Shown: positions 37,539-48,489 of the stretch, piece by piece
How positions within the stretch are numbered: the first letter of the stretch is position 1
Layout of the letters: every line of letters starts with the position of its first letter
DNA from: Strobilurus pachycystidiatus
Taxonomy: Eukaryota; Basidiomycota; Agaricomycetes; Agaricales; Physalacriaceae
Direction: 5' to 3'
NCBI GenBank assembly: GCA_019915135.1
Contig: JAHLMK010000007.1
Coordinates: 1,178,001-1,242,000, forward strand
Length of the DNA stretch: 64,000 nucleotides
Notes under the pieces: generated by a model
Told to the model about the DNA's origin: nothing
Database searches by the model: none
Seen by the model: only the letters and a program-made list of their open reading frames with translations
Program-made: the position numbers and the translations under genes

Positions 37539-38911
37539 ATGGATTTTGTATGGGATCCATACCTGCACCAGTATCTATGGAGGCGTCGACGCCCTATGCC
37601 CCAGCTGTATGTCATTTGCTTGCAGTCCAAATCGGTACAGTACTGAGACCCTCACTTGATGCAGGGCTCAAGAGCTCTATGCCTGCATCTACGACCATCT
37701 GTCGCCTGTTGACATCGGTGCTGTTAGCAGAGTCTCTAAGATCTGGCAAAGCACCGCTCAAGCATACTTCGCTCTCAGCCTTGTGAAACTCCTACACCGT
37801 TACTTCTTCACCGAGGAAGCCAACGAGTTTCGTGAGTTGCAGGCGAAGTATGCCGCCGTTATATCCGGCTCAAGTGCTATCCAATTCTTCGAACGCAGAT
37901 TCCTAGATAACTCCGATCTCGACGTGTATGTAGAGCATGCACACGCCCAAGGGCTGGGCGAGTTCCTCGAGCGGATTGGATACAAGTTCGCCCCGCGAGA
38001 TAAACAGAGGTCGGGTAAATATCCGAATCCGACGTTTCTCGACTGCTACTCTCGCCTGTCCAACCGACTCGATCGGCAGAAGCCAGAACCGTACAATTGG
38101 CAGGGAATAGGCGATGTTTATGATTTCAGGCGGGGTGAACAGAACGTTCAGCTCATCACAACGAGAGGCTCAGTGATGCAAGTAATACTCGCATTCCATT
38201 CCAGTAAGCTATCTCTTCATCAACCTCGAACATCTGAGAATGTCTCATACCTAGGTGCACCAATGAACCTCATGACACACTCCCAGGCCTACTCTCTGTA
38301 CCCCAAAGCCACGTTCCAAGAGAAGCGTTCGCTCAGTATCACCTCCACTAGTAGCCATGGACAGGCTGCTGCTCGCCAGAAGTATCGCGAACGGGGATGG
38401 AGCATCCTCCAGTATGTTACATGTTACGAGGCTACGCACCCGAAGGAGTGTGAATTTGCTGCGGGCCCACGGTGGCTTGGTGACGCAAAGTGCATGGTGG
38501 TCGATCTCCCTCCCCTCGAATCCGGCTATGTACCACAGTCATCCCCTTCGTGGCGCAGTAATTCCTGGACCCTCGAATTCGACGTCAGCAACGAGGCCAC
38601 GATGAGTCAGACCGTGATCCCTTTCGGTAAATGGAGGTACAGTGTGGTCAACGATGACGATTTGGAGGTAGCCCTGGAGATGGAGGAGGTTCAAGCTCTC
38701 ATAGCCTTAGGCAAATTCAATCAGTGAGTTGGTCTTGAAACAGCATTTTCGGCTCATCTGAACATTTATCAGTACCCGCGACGATGTCCTGGGGTTCGTG
38801 ACCGAACTGTATTACAAACGCCTCATGACGAAGGAGAATCTGGCAGAATGGTTCAAACAACCGACCCAACATGCGTCTCTGATGAAGAGTATGATAAGCG
38901 CAGCTAAATGA
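37539..38911 (+). CDS. F-box-like plus nucleotidyltransferase-like protein
   Basis: Begins MDFVWDPYLHQYLWRR from ATG 37539; after one intron comes ELYACIYDHLSPVDIGAVSR, which resembles a degenerate F-box. The core then shows AVISGSSAIQFFERR followed by DNSDLDVYVE, matching the GS...hDhDh core of nucleotidyltransferase-fold proteins. A third conserved acid is not obvious in the following strand (NVQLITTRG), so activity is doubtful. The gene continues with MVVDLPPLESGYVP and ends TKENLAEWFKQP, QHASLMKSMISAAK at 38911. Two or three short introns (one near 38200-38255). It lies about 165 bp after the previous gene on the same strand. I recall a large Agaricomycete family with the ISGS...DLDVYV pattern of unknown function; F-box assignment is tentative. 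Confidence 0.6.
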
Positions 38912-39067
38912 GCCTTACTATGTAAAATCATGTATCTCGAGCAAAGTAATGTAACATGTACAGTGGTCTTGCATTACGTGCTAGCATCAACAGATACGAT
39001 AAATATCACAAACGGAACAGAGAACATTTTGTACAGGCATAAAAGTTTGAAAAAATGGGAGTAGAAC

Positions 39068-41776
39068 TCATCGCCCTGCTGTTTTCGTTCGAGTCCTCGT
39101 CCTGGTGCGGGGCAAAGCCGGCTCCTCCTCCTCCTTCTTGACCTCCTCCTTCTTAGATCTTGTACGCGTCTTAACTGCAACAATCTCCACCTCCTCCTCT
39201 GGAATAGGTTCAGTCTTTGACCTCGTCCTCGGCTTCCGAGCACCCTTCTTAGACTCCTCTGCGTCTGAGGCTTCGATGTCGGACTCCGTCTTGGTCCTCG
39301 CCCTGCTGCGAGTCTTGGGCTCAGGCTCAGGCTCCTCGTTCTCAACATCCGCCGTCCTCGTCCTCGTCCGTGTCCGGGCCTTGGGTTCCTCTGTACTTGG
39401 CGTCGGTGCTCTCTTGCCTCGAGTGACACGGGGTTCCTCGGCCACAGGTGTAGGAGCCCTTTTGGCCCGCGTGGCCCGCTTCTTGGGTACTTCTTCCTCT
39501 GGCTCGAGAAGATTTTCCTCTTCCTCATCAACTTCAGGTTCAGGTGGTTCTGTAACACCCTTCTTCGTCCGAGTAGTCTTTCTCTTGGATGGTGGCTTCC
39601 CGGCTTCTTCTTTCTCTATAGGCACAGAGGTCGATGTCCCCCGGCCGCGTGTCGTTCGCTTGGCTGGGGCGGGCTCTTCTATGGTCACTTCAGGCGGCGT
39701 CGTGACTGTCTTCCTTCGCTTGGACGGGGTGGGCAAAGGGTCCTGCTCCTGAGCAACTGCGACCGGCGCAACATCCACTGCTGGCTGCTCCGCGACATCA
39801 GCGAATTCCTCCACGTCCATGGCAACGTCTAGGGATGGCGTTGACGATTTCCTCGGAGAGAGGAGTTTTCGCAGGTCAAGGGATGGAACAGACGAAGACG
39901 ATTCTGGCACTGCCGTCTTCGCAGGAGATTGACTTCTGCTTCGCGAGTCAGCTTTCGAGGGTGACTTGATCGGGGAAGTATGCATCATTCCAAAGGCTTT
40001 GGTAGGTGATACGCTCCTTCTCGACGGCGTTGGAGCCGAGGCGTCTTTTGAAGGAGATACACTTCGTCGGGTATAAGGCTCCGGAGTGATGTCCATATGC
40101 TCAACCTGAGGTACAGGTGCCACATCCTCCTTCTTGGGACTCTTCCGCGCTCTCATGGTGTCCATTTCTTCTTTGAGACGCGCCAAGAGCACCTGGGGAT
40201 CGTCTTCCTCACTTTCCTCCGCGACTGTGTCTTCAACGACCGACCCGAAGATGCTAGTCCGATTCCTCAATGCCTTGATTGGAGAGCCAAGCAAGGCAGT
40301 GGAGAACAAGCCTTTTGTCGGGGAAGCTTTGCGAGGCGAGCTGGGTGTCGGAGATGAGAAGACAGAGCCTTGATTACTCTCTTCTTTGACCCCGAACAAT
40401 TTGGTGGGTGAAGAACTTGGACCAAGCCCCGGAACACGTCCTGCAAAAAATATGTCGGGAGCAACAAGGGCAGACTTGCGGCGTTCTTGGATAGCCTATC
40501 ACAATTATTGTCATTAAGAGTTTGTGCAAGAAGTGTTGTGAGTACCAGCTCACCTTTTTCTCAGCATCCGTGAGCGCAACTTTCTTGCGTCTAGGCGTCG
40601 TCCACAAGTCTTTCCTCGATAGTTGCTCTTCCTCTTTAATGGGAGTAGCAGGGACCGCAAAGTTCGGCATGCTACCGCTCTCAGAGAAATCGAGTTTGAA
40701 TGAGGGACGTTTCGGACGAACAGGTGGACCCAAAGATGGTCGTCTCGCAGCAAGGGAAGTTCGGGCGGGATTGAAGGCTTTCGGAGTAGGTAGTTCCTGT
40801 GCACGCATAAGTTGATCGTACGATGCGAAAGACTATTCATATGATTCACCATGATCTCTTCGTCGTCTGGGTCGCTGGGAATCTCCGCCTCGCTCTCTGG
40901 TATCATCTCTGGTTCACTGTCCACCATCATCATGTCGTCCGGCTCACTATCAAATGTCATGGAGTCATCTGGCGCGCCCTCGGAGGACCTGTCGCTGTCA
41001 CTATCACTGACCGGGGCGAACAGCCCTCCCGCTACCTCCATCTCCTCCAACTCTTCTTCGGCCAAGAGCGCGCGTCGGACAAGAACCCGACCGCGGAGGC
41101 TGTCTTTCTGAGGCGAAGGGGGTCTGATCGGAACCGACGGAGGTGGTTGGAAATCGGGAAGAGAGGGATACAAAGACGAGGGCGACTGAGGCGAGGGGGG
41201 ATGTATAGGCGACGGCGAGAGCAGCGGCGCGGAAGGCGGCGTGGTGGCCTTCTTGTGCGCCGCATACGGCGAGTCCTGGCGTGCGAGGTCGTCGGACATG
41301 CCTTCCTCGCGGAGCATCACATCTCCGTTGCCGAGTTGGACAATCTTGGCGCCAGGCGTCGGAGAGTCGATGACCGCTGCGCGCACCATCGATAGGCGGA
41401 CCCGGCGGCCAGAGGGTTTGACTGGGCTAGCCAAGTCCATGAGCTTGCGCATCTGCTTTGGCGGATAGTCGAATCTGAACCGTTTGCCCTGGATCGTGAA
41501 GTCGTCGCCGTTGCCCAATGCCACCCTGCCGTCGCGGACACGGCATCCGTCAATCTCGACGCCGCTCCTGCCCTGGATGACGAGGAACGCCTTGGCGTCG
41601 ACGAACTCGATGAGCGCATGGGTCGGAGCGATGCTGGGGTAGAACAGCCGGACGGTGCTCGCCGGGTCTGAGCCAAAGGTGAGCGGGTTGGTGTCGATGC
41701 CGAAGGATGTGATGGTCGCCGACGCTGGAGAGAGGAGAGAGAGCGTCCCAAAGCGGCCGACGTCTTCCGCTGCCAT
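39068..41776 (-). CDS. FHA-domain protein with long charged SP-rich tail (Ki-67/MDC1-like layout)
   Basis: About 870 residues from the ATG at 41776. The N-terminal ~100 residues form an FHA domain: LTFGSDPASTVRLFYPSIA with the phosphopeptide-binding S..H region (PTHALIEF), then LVIQGRSGVEIDGCRV and FTIQGKRFRFDYPP. The rest is disordered: proline-rich, then an acidic stretch (PDDSMTFDSEPDDMM), then many SP and SPTK/SPSK sites (CDK-type, e.g. RRSVSPSK, RRSVSPTK, TSPIKSPSK). The C-terminus is made of RTRTRTR and KRTTRGRG type basic repeats alternating with EEE runs, ending RTRTRTKTAGR. Two introns; one begins GTGAATCAT after EEIM. The layout resembles metazoan Ki-67 and MDC1 (FHA at the N-terminus, repetitive charged tail), suggesting a chromosome or DNA-damage scaffold; orthology is not shown. 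Confidence 0.78.
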
Positions 41777-42541
41777 GGTTGTTGGTTTCGTTGACGGTTC
41801 GAGTGAAGATGTTGAAGGACACGTGATCGCATCCCGGCCGTTCGAATTTCAGCCGTCGGCACCAGGCCGGCATTTAATTTCACGCCACGCAGTCTCTCAG
41901 GTCTGCCAAATACTGTCGTGACGCGTCAATGGGATAGCGCAGCCCTTCCAGGAGGCAGTCTGCTCATGCACCGAATTTTACTTGCATATATAGGTTATCA
42001 CTCGTGTTCTTATGCTAGCCCTCTTGAGACCTCATGACACTGAACAGGTGAACCGAATCTCCCAAGTTCCGGGTGGGAAACTAAATCTCCGTCTTAGGTA
42101 TTGTACATTTCATTTCTGGCGCCGAGATTTCGTAGCGCTCATAACTCTACCCGCTCAACGGACAGACGTCTCACGACTGTTGCTTTCGAGACTGGTACGT
42201 CGGCCGCTTCAGAAAGTCTATTTTCGTGATATGTCTCCCACCGATTCTCTGGGCACAAATCACCTGGATCGATGTCTCCACTAAGAGTGCTTTCTCGACG
42301 TTCGAGACGCTCAAAGGATGGACCCCAGTTCCATTATTGCCCAGCATTCCTCGCGCTCAATGCAGTCCAGCCCCCGATGGTCACAGGCGCGTTAGGCCCT
42401 CCAGTACTGTGCTGCCTCTTTGCAGTCATAGGTTCAGTCCATCTTTACTTGCTCACACATGACCCGTAATACTCACGATGACTGGTACGAATATAACTGT
42501 CCGGCTAAGTTGTAGCCCCACTCCAATCCAATCGTTCCAAC
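41777..42541. promoter_or_regulatory. Divergent upstream region of FHA gene and SDR copy 1
   Basis: The part from about 42230 to 42541 is duplicated upstream of SDR copy 2 (about 48490-48801). Shared stretches include AATCACCTGGA, TTCAATGCAGTCCAGC-like sequence and GATGGTCACAGGCGC. The rest is the FHA gene's upstream region. No open frame is supported. Confidence 0.45.
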
Positions 42542-43850
42542 ATGCCAGCCACTCAAGGAGTTGCCCTCGTTACTCGCTCAGTCCAAGGCTCCGTTGGTCG
42601 AGCCGTTGCCCAACAGCTCGCAAGAAACGGCTTTGATCTTGCCATCTGCGATGATGCGTCCCAGCAGACCTCACTTCATGAACTGCAGCGCGAAATCCGC
42701 TCCACAGGCGTGCGCTGCCAGTCCTACGTCTGTGACCCTCTCAAAGAGGATGAGATCGCAAAGCTCATCGAGAACGTTGCTCGCGACCTCGGTGGAGTGG
42801 ACGTGGTTCGCTCCATTCTCTTGCTAGATGGCCATCTATCTGTCCGCTAATTGTGTTTGAAAGATGTTCGTCAACACATTGGATCTGACTGCTGGTTTTG
42901 GGCCTCTGATCGAAGGCAAGTAGCTCTCGCCTACGTGCTGTCGCGCTAATTCTAACATCTCTGAACACTAGTGACTACTGAAGAATGGGACAAGGCCTTT
43001 GCAGTGAACACGCGCACCACGTTCCTGTCTTACAAGTACGCCGCCCGACAGATGATCAAGCAAGGTCGCGGCGGTAGACTTATCACCCGAGGTGCTATGA
43101 GTACCGTTCATGGTAATTGGCCATTTGGTCCTTTTTTGCCAAAATCCTCACTCATGGTCGACGTTGTAGGCTTCGGGTACAATGTTTCTGCCTTGACGGC
43201 TTCATTTTTCGCGATGAGAGGCTTGTGTCAAACTGCAGGTGACAATGTTGGTCCGTGACCGGTGGCTTTCATCTTAATTTCGAGATTGCAGCGCTGGAAC
43301 TTGGCCCTCACAATATCACTGTCAATATGGTCATTGAAGGTCTCTTTCCTAATGATGACGGACCGTATGGCCTGCAACGCGGTACGAAACTCTGCTGGCA
43401 TATTTGAGTTCTCTCTCGATACGAGCGTATTGATCGTACTATTAGGCCAGCAAATCTACGACCAGATGTTGCAACAATATCCGAACAAACACGCTCAATT
43501 GCAAGGCGAGACCTTTGAGGAGATGGTGCGCTCAACTCCTATCAATAGTGCATATGATTTACCATCGATGATGAAGTGCATGAAACGCATTCCACTTCCC
43601 GACACTCAAGGGAGCCTTCAGAATTTTGTTCGCGTTGTCGCTCTTCTCGCAGCAAAGGACTGCGACTTTATGACAGGTAAGCGCCGACCTGATCTGATAC
43701 TTATCTCTGTCTGTGTTAACAGTAGTGTGCCCTATCGTCAGGTCAATCCGTGCGTGATGTTGCCATCTTCTACTCACTCGGTCCGACTTCGAATATCCCA
43801 GATTGCCGTCGACGGCGGTCTCTCTATGTCGTAGTCTGGCGAAATCACCC
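42230..43850. repeat. Segmental duplication, SDR unit 1
   Basis: About 1.6 kb that recurs in the same orientation at about 48490-50110, covering about 300 bp of upstream DNA plus the whole SDR gene. Exons match better than introns (for example intron 1 shares only its first ~12 bases), so the copies have diverged under some constraint or the duplication is old. Confidence 0.8.
42542..43834 (+). CDS. Short-chain dehydrogenase-like protein, copy 1 (catalytic residues lost)
   Basis: An SDR-fold protein related to fungal NAD(P)-dependent reductases. From the ATG at 42542: MPATQGVALVTRSVQGSVGR (normal nucleotide motif TGxxxGIG is degraded, first Gly is Arg), then LGGVDV joined to MFVNT (NNAG missing), TEEWDKAFAVNTRTTFLSYK, QMIKQGRGGRLITRGAMST, GYNVSALTASFFAMRGL (the YxxxK pair is not intact) and ALELGPHNITVNMV. 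The normal SDR ending is restored by splicing: MTGQS plus IAVDGGLSMS, stop at 43832-43834. About seven introns; the one after LIE begins GGCAAGT, so it uses a GC donor. The frame is open throughout, so it may encode a pseudoenzyme. Copy 2 lies at 48802-50094. Confidence 0.72.
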
Positions 43851-44113
43851 ATCTGTACTAGTACTTACTGCTGATATGAGAACACTGTACAATCATAGTT
43901 TGATTTCATGTGGTTTGGTGGAGTGGCTGAGCCATTTGGCCGTCAGACCGACACCTCAAACCGCGGGAGTCTCCTTGCGAAGTACCCTAAGCCGATGGCA
44001 CAGAAAGTCGATGCCGTAAAGATTTCGTGAATGATACATGGGGACCCGCAGCCTCATACGCGATGATGGATTGTGAACGACCACAAAGCAATGTCTATGA
44101 GTACTGGATCTTT

Positions 44114-45400
44114 TTAAAGTGTGTTTCTGATAACCAAGACAGTGTGGGCAATGGTGTGTCCACCGGCTTTGTGCTGGGCGTAGGCCTCGATGGCATCCAA
44201 GCGGTGAGGCACCAAAGACTGCTCCAGAGCGAGGGCCTCCTCCGTTGACATGGCCGCAGAGCGATCCTTGAACGTCGCCTCGAGGACCTCCGCAGGGTAA
44301 AAGTAGAACTGTGAATCCACAAGTCAGCTCTTACTCACCTACACTCACATACAGACACTTACCGGGCCAAGGCCGTCCTCTTGGTTCCTCTTATACCCTC
44401 CAATGACCTCCTCGGGCTCGCTCTGGATCTTCCAAGTGTAGATGAGGACATCGGGGTCGTACCCGGCGCTCTCAGACATCGTGAGCATGCTCTTGATGGA
44501 CACGCGTCCGCCCATGGACGACAAAATCGCGCCGCCAGGGACGAGGAGCTCGCGTGCCTGGACTATGGCGAGCCAGTGTAGCGCGAGGAGGTTGTTGTCG
44601 GCAATGTCAATGATCTTCTCGTGGCGCTCCGGGACGTACGTTGAAGACGTCTGGCCTGAGAAGAGCTTGCGCATTGTGGGGTCGAGAGGGATGTTGGGCA
44701 AGTTCTCTGTGTAAAAGATCAGTTGAAGACCGCTGACTGGGAGCCAAAATTGGGAAGGCAATGAATCAGGAGAATCACGTACCGTAGCACAAGTCGAACC
44801 CAGCCTTGTGATGAGCGAGAGGAGAGAGCAGGTCGCCTGGGAGGGCAATCATTTCCCCGACGACCTTTTCAAGGGCGTCTTTTCCAGCAGTCGCGATGCG
44901 CACATTGGCAGCTGCGGTTTGCACGACAGCCGGGTGCAAGTCCGTCAGTGCGAGCTTCTTCAGGTTGAACACTTCGAGCGCGCCCACGGCGTCCAAACCC
45001 GAGCCCGTGCCGATGGTAGCAAACCTGGTCACCTCGCGACCAGACTCGTGGTGCGCGATGAATGCAGGAACGGCGACGCTGGCGACCCAGTCGCGGCGTG
45101 GCTCGGCGACTTTTGGGAGGTACGTGAGCTGGGAAGGGGAAGCAAGTTAGAAGAGACATGGCTAGTAGGGGCAACTAGGACGTTACCCTTGTCAAGCGAA
45201 CAGTGAAGTCTTCAAGGACCCGCTTCGCGGGCCCAATGAGGTAGAACTTTGAAAAGTTCACATCAACCTCGGTGAGGTTGGAGTAGAGTTCAGGGTTGGA
45301 CTCGTCGCTGTCGAAGAAACGAGTGAACACCGTAATGAAACAGTGTGGTAAAAGTCTCGTACGTGTCGACGTCGCGGTGCACGAGGGCTGGGATCGTCAT
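44114..45400 (-). CDS. Class I SAM-dependent methyltransferase-like protein
   Basis: Start at 45400: MTIPALVHRDVDT spliced over a 55-nt intron to DESNPELYSNLTEVDVNFSK. After FYLIGPAKRVLEDFTVRL comes LTYLPKVAEPRRDW and the SAM-binding region TRFATIGTGSGLDAVGAL (motif I, GTGSGLD), then LTDLHPAVVQTAAANV (acidic end of strand 2), FDLCYENLPNIPL (in the position of the catalytic motif IV; the run D-L-C-Y-E-N-L-P resembles NPP(Y) motifs), LLVPGGAILSSMGGRVS and FYFYPAEVLEA. Ends HTVLVIRNTL at 44114. About three introns. It seems a conserved basidiomycete gene. The substrate is unknown; the motif IV likeness hints at N-methylation of nucleic acid or protein, but this is weak. Confidence 0.72.
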
Positions 45401-45967
45401 TTTGCGTGCGTGAGTGTATGGGAAGAAGAAGATGAGATGGTAGGGCTGGTTAGTTTCGAGAGACTGGTGAGTCTTCCTGATATTGGTACACCATGTCCTC
45501 AGAGATGGTTCAAATATGGCTGCAACCCACCACTAAAGCCGACGGTGGCGCGGAAGACAAGCCGGGCTCGGACGTCACTTGTGGGGCAGTGACCTTGTAC
45601 GTTGGAAGCAGTACGCCACGCAGTCGAAGGCTTCGTGCAATGTGGATTTGCGATGTGACTATGGAGTCGTCCCAGATTCTATTGAGTCTGTCATTTCCCC
45701 AAGGATACTGTAGAGGATATGTCAATCAGCAGACGACGAGGCCACGCTGCAGCTGCCAATGAGAGCAGGATGCGAGAGCGATTTGATCGCGCGGCGCATG
45801 GCACAATGCCGCGGGCGAAAGCCGAGGTGTCTTCGACCTGTCTTTGACTGTGTGGTCAATATTCCATGATGTCGGAACTGTCCCCTTCAGACTTTCCTAG
45901 ATCAGCGGGTTGCTGAGCCACGAGCTTTGTCGCAAACCTCCAGTCACAGTAAGCTATCTCTCAAAAC
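45401..45967. promoter_or_regulatory. Divergent upstream region of methyltransferase and MFS genes
   Basis: 567 bp between outward-facing starts. No TATA box or repeat stands out and no gene is supported. Confidence 0.4.
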
Positions 45968-47996
45968 ATGGCCCCCGCTTCCCAGTGTACCACAAAATCA
46001 ACAAGTGACAGTACGGTCTTGGTCGCAGAATCGTCGGAAGACAAGCGCTTGCCAAATGCAAGTGCGAATTCCCCACGCTTGCCGGATGCCAGTACGGATT
46101 TTCCGCCTGACGGCGGCTCAGTGGCGTGGATGATTACTCTTGCAGTCCGTCAAAATTCTCCAATGACATTTTGTTCTGAGCTCCCTGTAGATCTTCGGAT
46201 TGAACGCTGGGAACGCTGGATATCTGGTTGCATGGGGAGTACGTTTTCAAGCGTTCGTGCCCAGTATCTGCGCCTGATGACCACGGTTTAGACCTTCCAG
46301 GCTTTCTATGAGGAGAACCTTCTCCATAACAGCAGCTCATCTGGCATGTAAGTCTCACTCATCTGATGATTCCATCCGTGGCAATGATCATCCCTTATAG
46401 CGCGTGGATTGGGTCTATACAGGTCAGTGGTATGTTCCGTATATTTGATACCTGACTCGATTCGTCAATTGAGTATGCGCTGGCCTATACACCAGTAAGT
46501 CGTACTGCATGTTGGGCGCAGACATTTCATCCTGATCCTTCCATGCCAGGGACTTCTAGCAGGTCGCTTGCTTGACGTTGGTCATTTTCGACCGACACTG
46601 TCTGCTGCGTGTATCTTGCTTACGGTATCCAACTTCCTTCTCCCGGAGTGCAGACAGTACTACCAGCTACTCCTGTGTCAGGGTATTCTGTACGGCGTAA
46701 GCATCATTCCCTCACATGGACCGTAACATGCCTGATCTCTTACTGATACTTGTACATAGGTTGGTTCAGGTTTCCTCTACACCCCGTGTTTAGCCATCAT
46801 TTCGCATTACTGTGCGCACCACCTCCCTGATATTCTCGTCAACCTGACCAAATTGCCAGTTGATCGGAAACGACCTATTGCATATGCCATTGTCACTGCT
46901 GGCAGCGCCGTGGGCGGCGTTATCTACCCAATCATGTTTCGTCGCCTGGAACCGTCCATTGGGTACGCAGACTCTGGATTTAGTAGTAGGAAGTGAGCGC
47001 ATCTAATCTTGTGCGCACAGATTTGCTTGGACTGCACGCGTTTTTGCATTTCTTCAGCTTGTTCTTTTCGTTGTTGGAATTGCGGTAAGCCTAAGACGTT
47101 CTCACTTGGACCGCGTCTTTATGTGGGCCGCGGCTGGCATAGGTCATCAAACCTCGCCGACTACCCCCGCATCACCTCCCCAAGCTGTTTAATCTCCGCG
47201 GTGTGGTATCCTCGCCCGCATACCTTCTGTATGTTATGGGTGTCTTTCTGGGCTTCATGTCCCTCTTCACACGTACGTCAGATCGTAATAATGACGGCGA
47301 GCCTCATAGTGTCTTGCAACTAGCTCTCACGTTTATGACCGTCAAGGCCATCAAAATTGGAGTGTCCTCTAATCTGTCATTCTACCTCATTTCTATCGTC
47401 AATGCGGCAACTATTCCTGGACGTCTTGTCTGCGGGCTCATGGCAAATCAATTCGGAGCCCTGAATCTGACAATTCTCACTGCAATATTGTCTGTCGCAT
47501 TCATTCTAGGCTGGGCCATAACAGAATCAAAGGTGACTTACGTCGTGATGGCAATCTGCTATGGGTAAGGATGTCCTTCCTATTTGTGGCACTCTCGTCT
47601 CAAACATCATCAGAATTACGTCTGGCGGTTTCTTAGGGTTGTATGCAGTTCCCGTTGCCCAAATGGGAACAGTGGAAGACGCTGGCAGGAGAACTGGTGT
47701 TCAAATGTCTGTTCTTTCTATAGGTGAGAGTCATGAGTCCTTCGAGTTACACGCTCCCTGCTAATGTGATTCCGTGTAGGCGCACTCATTGGACCGCCGA
47801 TTTCCGGTGCTATCCAAGGGGGCAAGGATAGTTTTGCGATGGTTGGTGTTTTTGCAGGTGGGCCTCCTCGTGATTAATGTGACTCGCGATTGATAATGTA
47901 TTATGTCGCCCAGCCATCGCCATGTTCGTTTCAGCCTCATTCATGATTCTTGCAAAATGGTCCCGTCTTGGTACTGTCCTTACGGGCGTCTGTTAG
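45968..47996 (+). CDS. MFS transporter, monocarboxylate (MCT/MCH) type
   Basis: A 12-TM transporter of the fungal MCT-like group. The start at 45968 gives a polar N-tail ending FPPDGGSVAWMITLA, the DGG-xxW motif that opens TM1 in this family. Exons then give FGLNAGNAGYLVAWGAFYEE, AWIGSIQYALAYTPG, GRLLDVGHFRP, LLLCQGILYGVGSGFLYTPC, HYFDRKRPIAYAIVTAGSAVGGVIYP, FAWTARVFAFLQLVLFV, VMGVFLGFMSLFT, IVNAATIPGRLVCGLMAN, ILTAILSVAFILGWAI and GGKDSFAMVGVFA, ending AKWSRLGTVLTGVC at 47994-47996. More than a dozen introns; the HYF join skips an intron starting GTGCGC. TM1 looks short for the family, so exon edges near 46140-46330 are uncertain. Substrate unknown; yeast relatives include Mch proteins. Confidence 0.8.
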
Positions 47997-48489
47997 ATAG
48001 TCGTGGCGTTATTCCACACATCTTGTTCCCATTCGCGCCTGTGAGTCAATAGTTTGCGAAGCCGGAGGCTCCTTTCTTCCGTCTTCCCTACTTTCTCGTT
48101 TTCTATCATACATAGCACTATGTTGTTGACGTTTGGTCGGTCATAACAAGAACCCTGATGGCTTTTCCGTCGCTGAGCCGGTTCTTGAGGTCTTGCAATG
48201 TCGCAGTTAGCTGGGCGGGCTGGTCCCCTGCGTGCTCCATCAAAGGGGAGTCGGTTAGGGGAGGGCATTGGCTGGCATTGGTCAAGCCAGTTCTCGGCAG
48301 CGGCTTCTGTAATTTCTGACTGTGTCCGTCGTTTTGGTCCTGCACCTTACATTTTAGCACGGTGTTGTCATTCTGTTGGGCGACATGCTCTGTAATCGCG
48401 GTAGGCGGGACATCTGGCGCGACGTCGGGACGACGGCCGCGGCGCCGGTCATACCGCCAGTCGTCGAGCTCTGTGGACTTCCTCTGCTG
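47997..48489. other. Intergenic, no confident gene
   Basis: A minus-strand frame of 141 codons (48118-48543) exists but shows no family motif and no codon pattern that convinces; it is not called. The duplicated SDR upstream region begins near 48490. Confidence 0.4.

Noticed and set aside
40823..41395. Plus-strand open frame rich in Arg and Gly
   Set aside because: Antisense of the FHA protein's proline-rich and acidic region.
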